Both the position numbers and the translations under genes were made by a program. 13,109 nt of DNA. It comes from DATMGU01 sp035555315 (GTDB lineage Bacteria; Pseudomonadota; Alphaproteobacteria; ATCC43930; CGMCC-115725). The notes under the pieces are model-generated. The model was given only the letters and a program-made list of their open reading frames with translations, did not search any database and had not been told where the DNA came from. Below are positions 13,010-13,109 of this stretch, piece by piece (position 1 is the first letter of the stretch; the number at the start of each line of letters is the position of its first letter). The stretch lies in assembly GCA_035555315.1 (NCBI GenBank), contig DATMGU010000038.1, forward strand, positions 1 to 13,109. The letters run 5' to 3'.

Positions 13010-13109
13010 ATGGTCGCGCGGATCCATACGGTCGCGTTTCAGGGGATCGAGGTGCTGCCGATCGAGGCGCAGGTGCAGATGTCGTCGGGTCTGCCGGCCT
13101 TCATCGTCG
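13010..13109 (+). CDS. comM: ComM/YifB family AAA+ ATPase, N-terminal fragment (3' truncated by window end)
   Basis: The first 33 codons read MVARIHTVAFQGIEVLPIEA and then QVQMSSGLPAFIV. This is the highly conserved start of the Mg-chelatase-like ComM family (VHTVAFQGIEV, VQ..GLPAF.IVG). In naturally transformable bacteria ComM is a hexameric helicase that drives branch migration of incoming DNA during recombination. The family is also widespread in species not known to be competent. The ATPase domain lies beyond the window. The ATG is preceded by a G-rich ribosome site. Confidence 0.92.
   Translation, partial: MVARIHTVAFQGIEVLPIEAQVQMSSGLPAFIV

Overview
The window looks like chromosome from a GC-rich alphaproteobacterium, most likely of the Rhodospirillales type. 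Three things suggest this: high GC, the order PBP-activator lipoprotein / rsmI / yraN / BON lipoprotein / gshB / comM, and a hopanoid-modifying radical-SAM enzyme. This is inferred from gene content, not from a database search. No tRNA, rRNA, CRISPR array, transposase or phage gene is visible.

Region 1 (1-2381): the acidic C-terminal end of an unidentified protein on the + strand is followed by a perfect 15-bp-arm hairpin. Facing it on the minus strand are an LpoA-like periplasmic-binding lipoprotein and, 13 bp downstream of it, a DUF488 protein. Region 2 (2345-6570): a + strand housekeeping run of rsmI (16S rRNA ribose methyltransferase), yraN (overlapping rsmI by 4 bp), a two-BON-domain lipoprotein, a SirB1-type protein (overlapping the BON gene by 4 bp), and gshB (glutathione synthase) with its own TATAAT box. 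The lpoA-rsmI-yraN-BON grouping parallels the E. coli yraL-yraM-yraN-yraP neighbourhood and links rRNA methylation with envelope upkeep.

Region 3 (6571-12789) has an accessory character and sits between gshB and the start of comM. It holds a TetR regulator divergent from hpnH (adenosylhopane synthesis) with a good promoter and an 8-bp inverted repeat between them. A minus-strand operon follows, encoding a type I secretion ABC transporter and its HlyD-type adaptor. Next come a 60-codon remnant of a maleylacetoacetate isomerase (zeta-class GST) and a lone monohaem cytochrome c. Region 4 (13010-end) is the first 33 codons of comM.

The most notable observations are these. The ABC transporter's nucleotide-binding domain keeps Walker A and the Q-loop but departs from consensus at the signature motif, the catalytic glutamate and the H-loop, a pattern expected of the degenerate half of a heterodimeric exporter. 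The hpnH gene stands apart from any other hopanoid gene, with a likely dedicated regulator. lpoA and rsmI have overlapping divergent starts across a tandem repeat. The isomerase remnant marks past deletion or insertion. I did not find a clearly novel multi-gene system.
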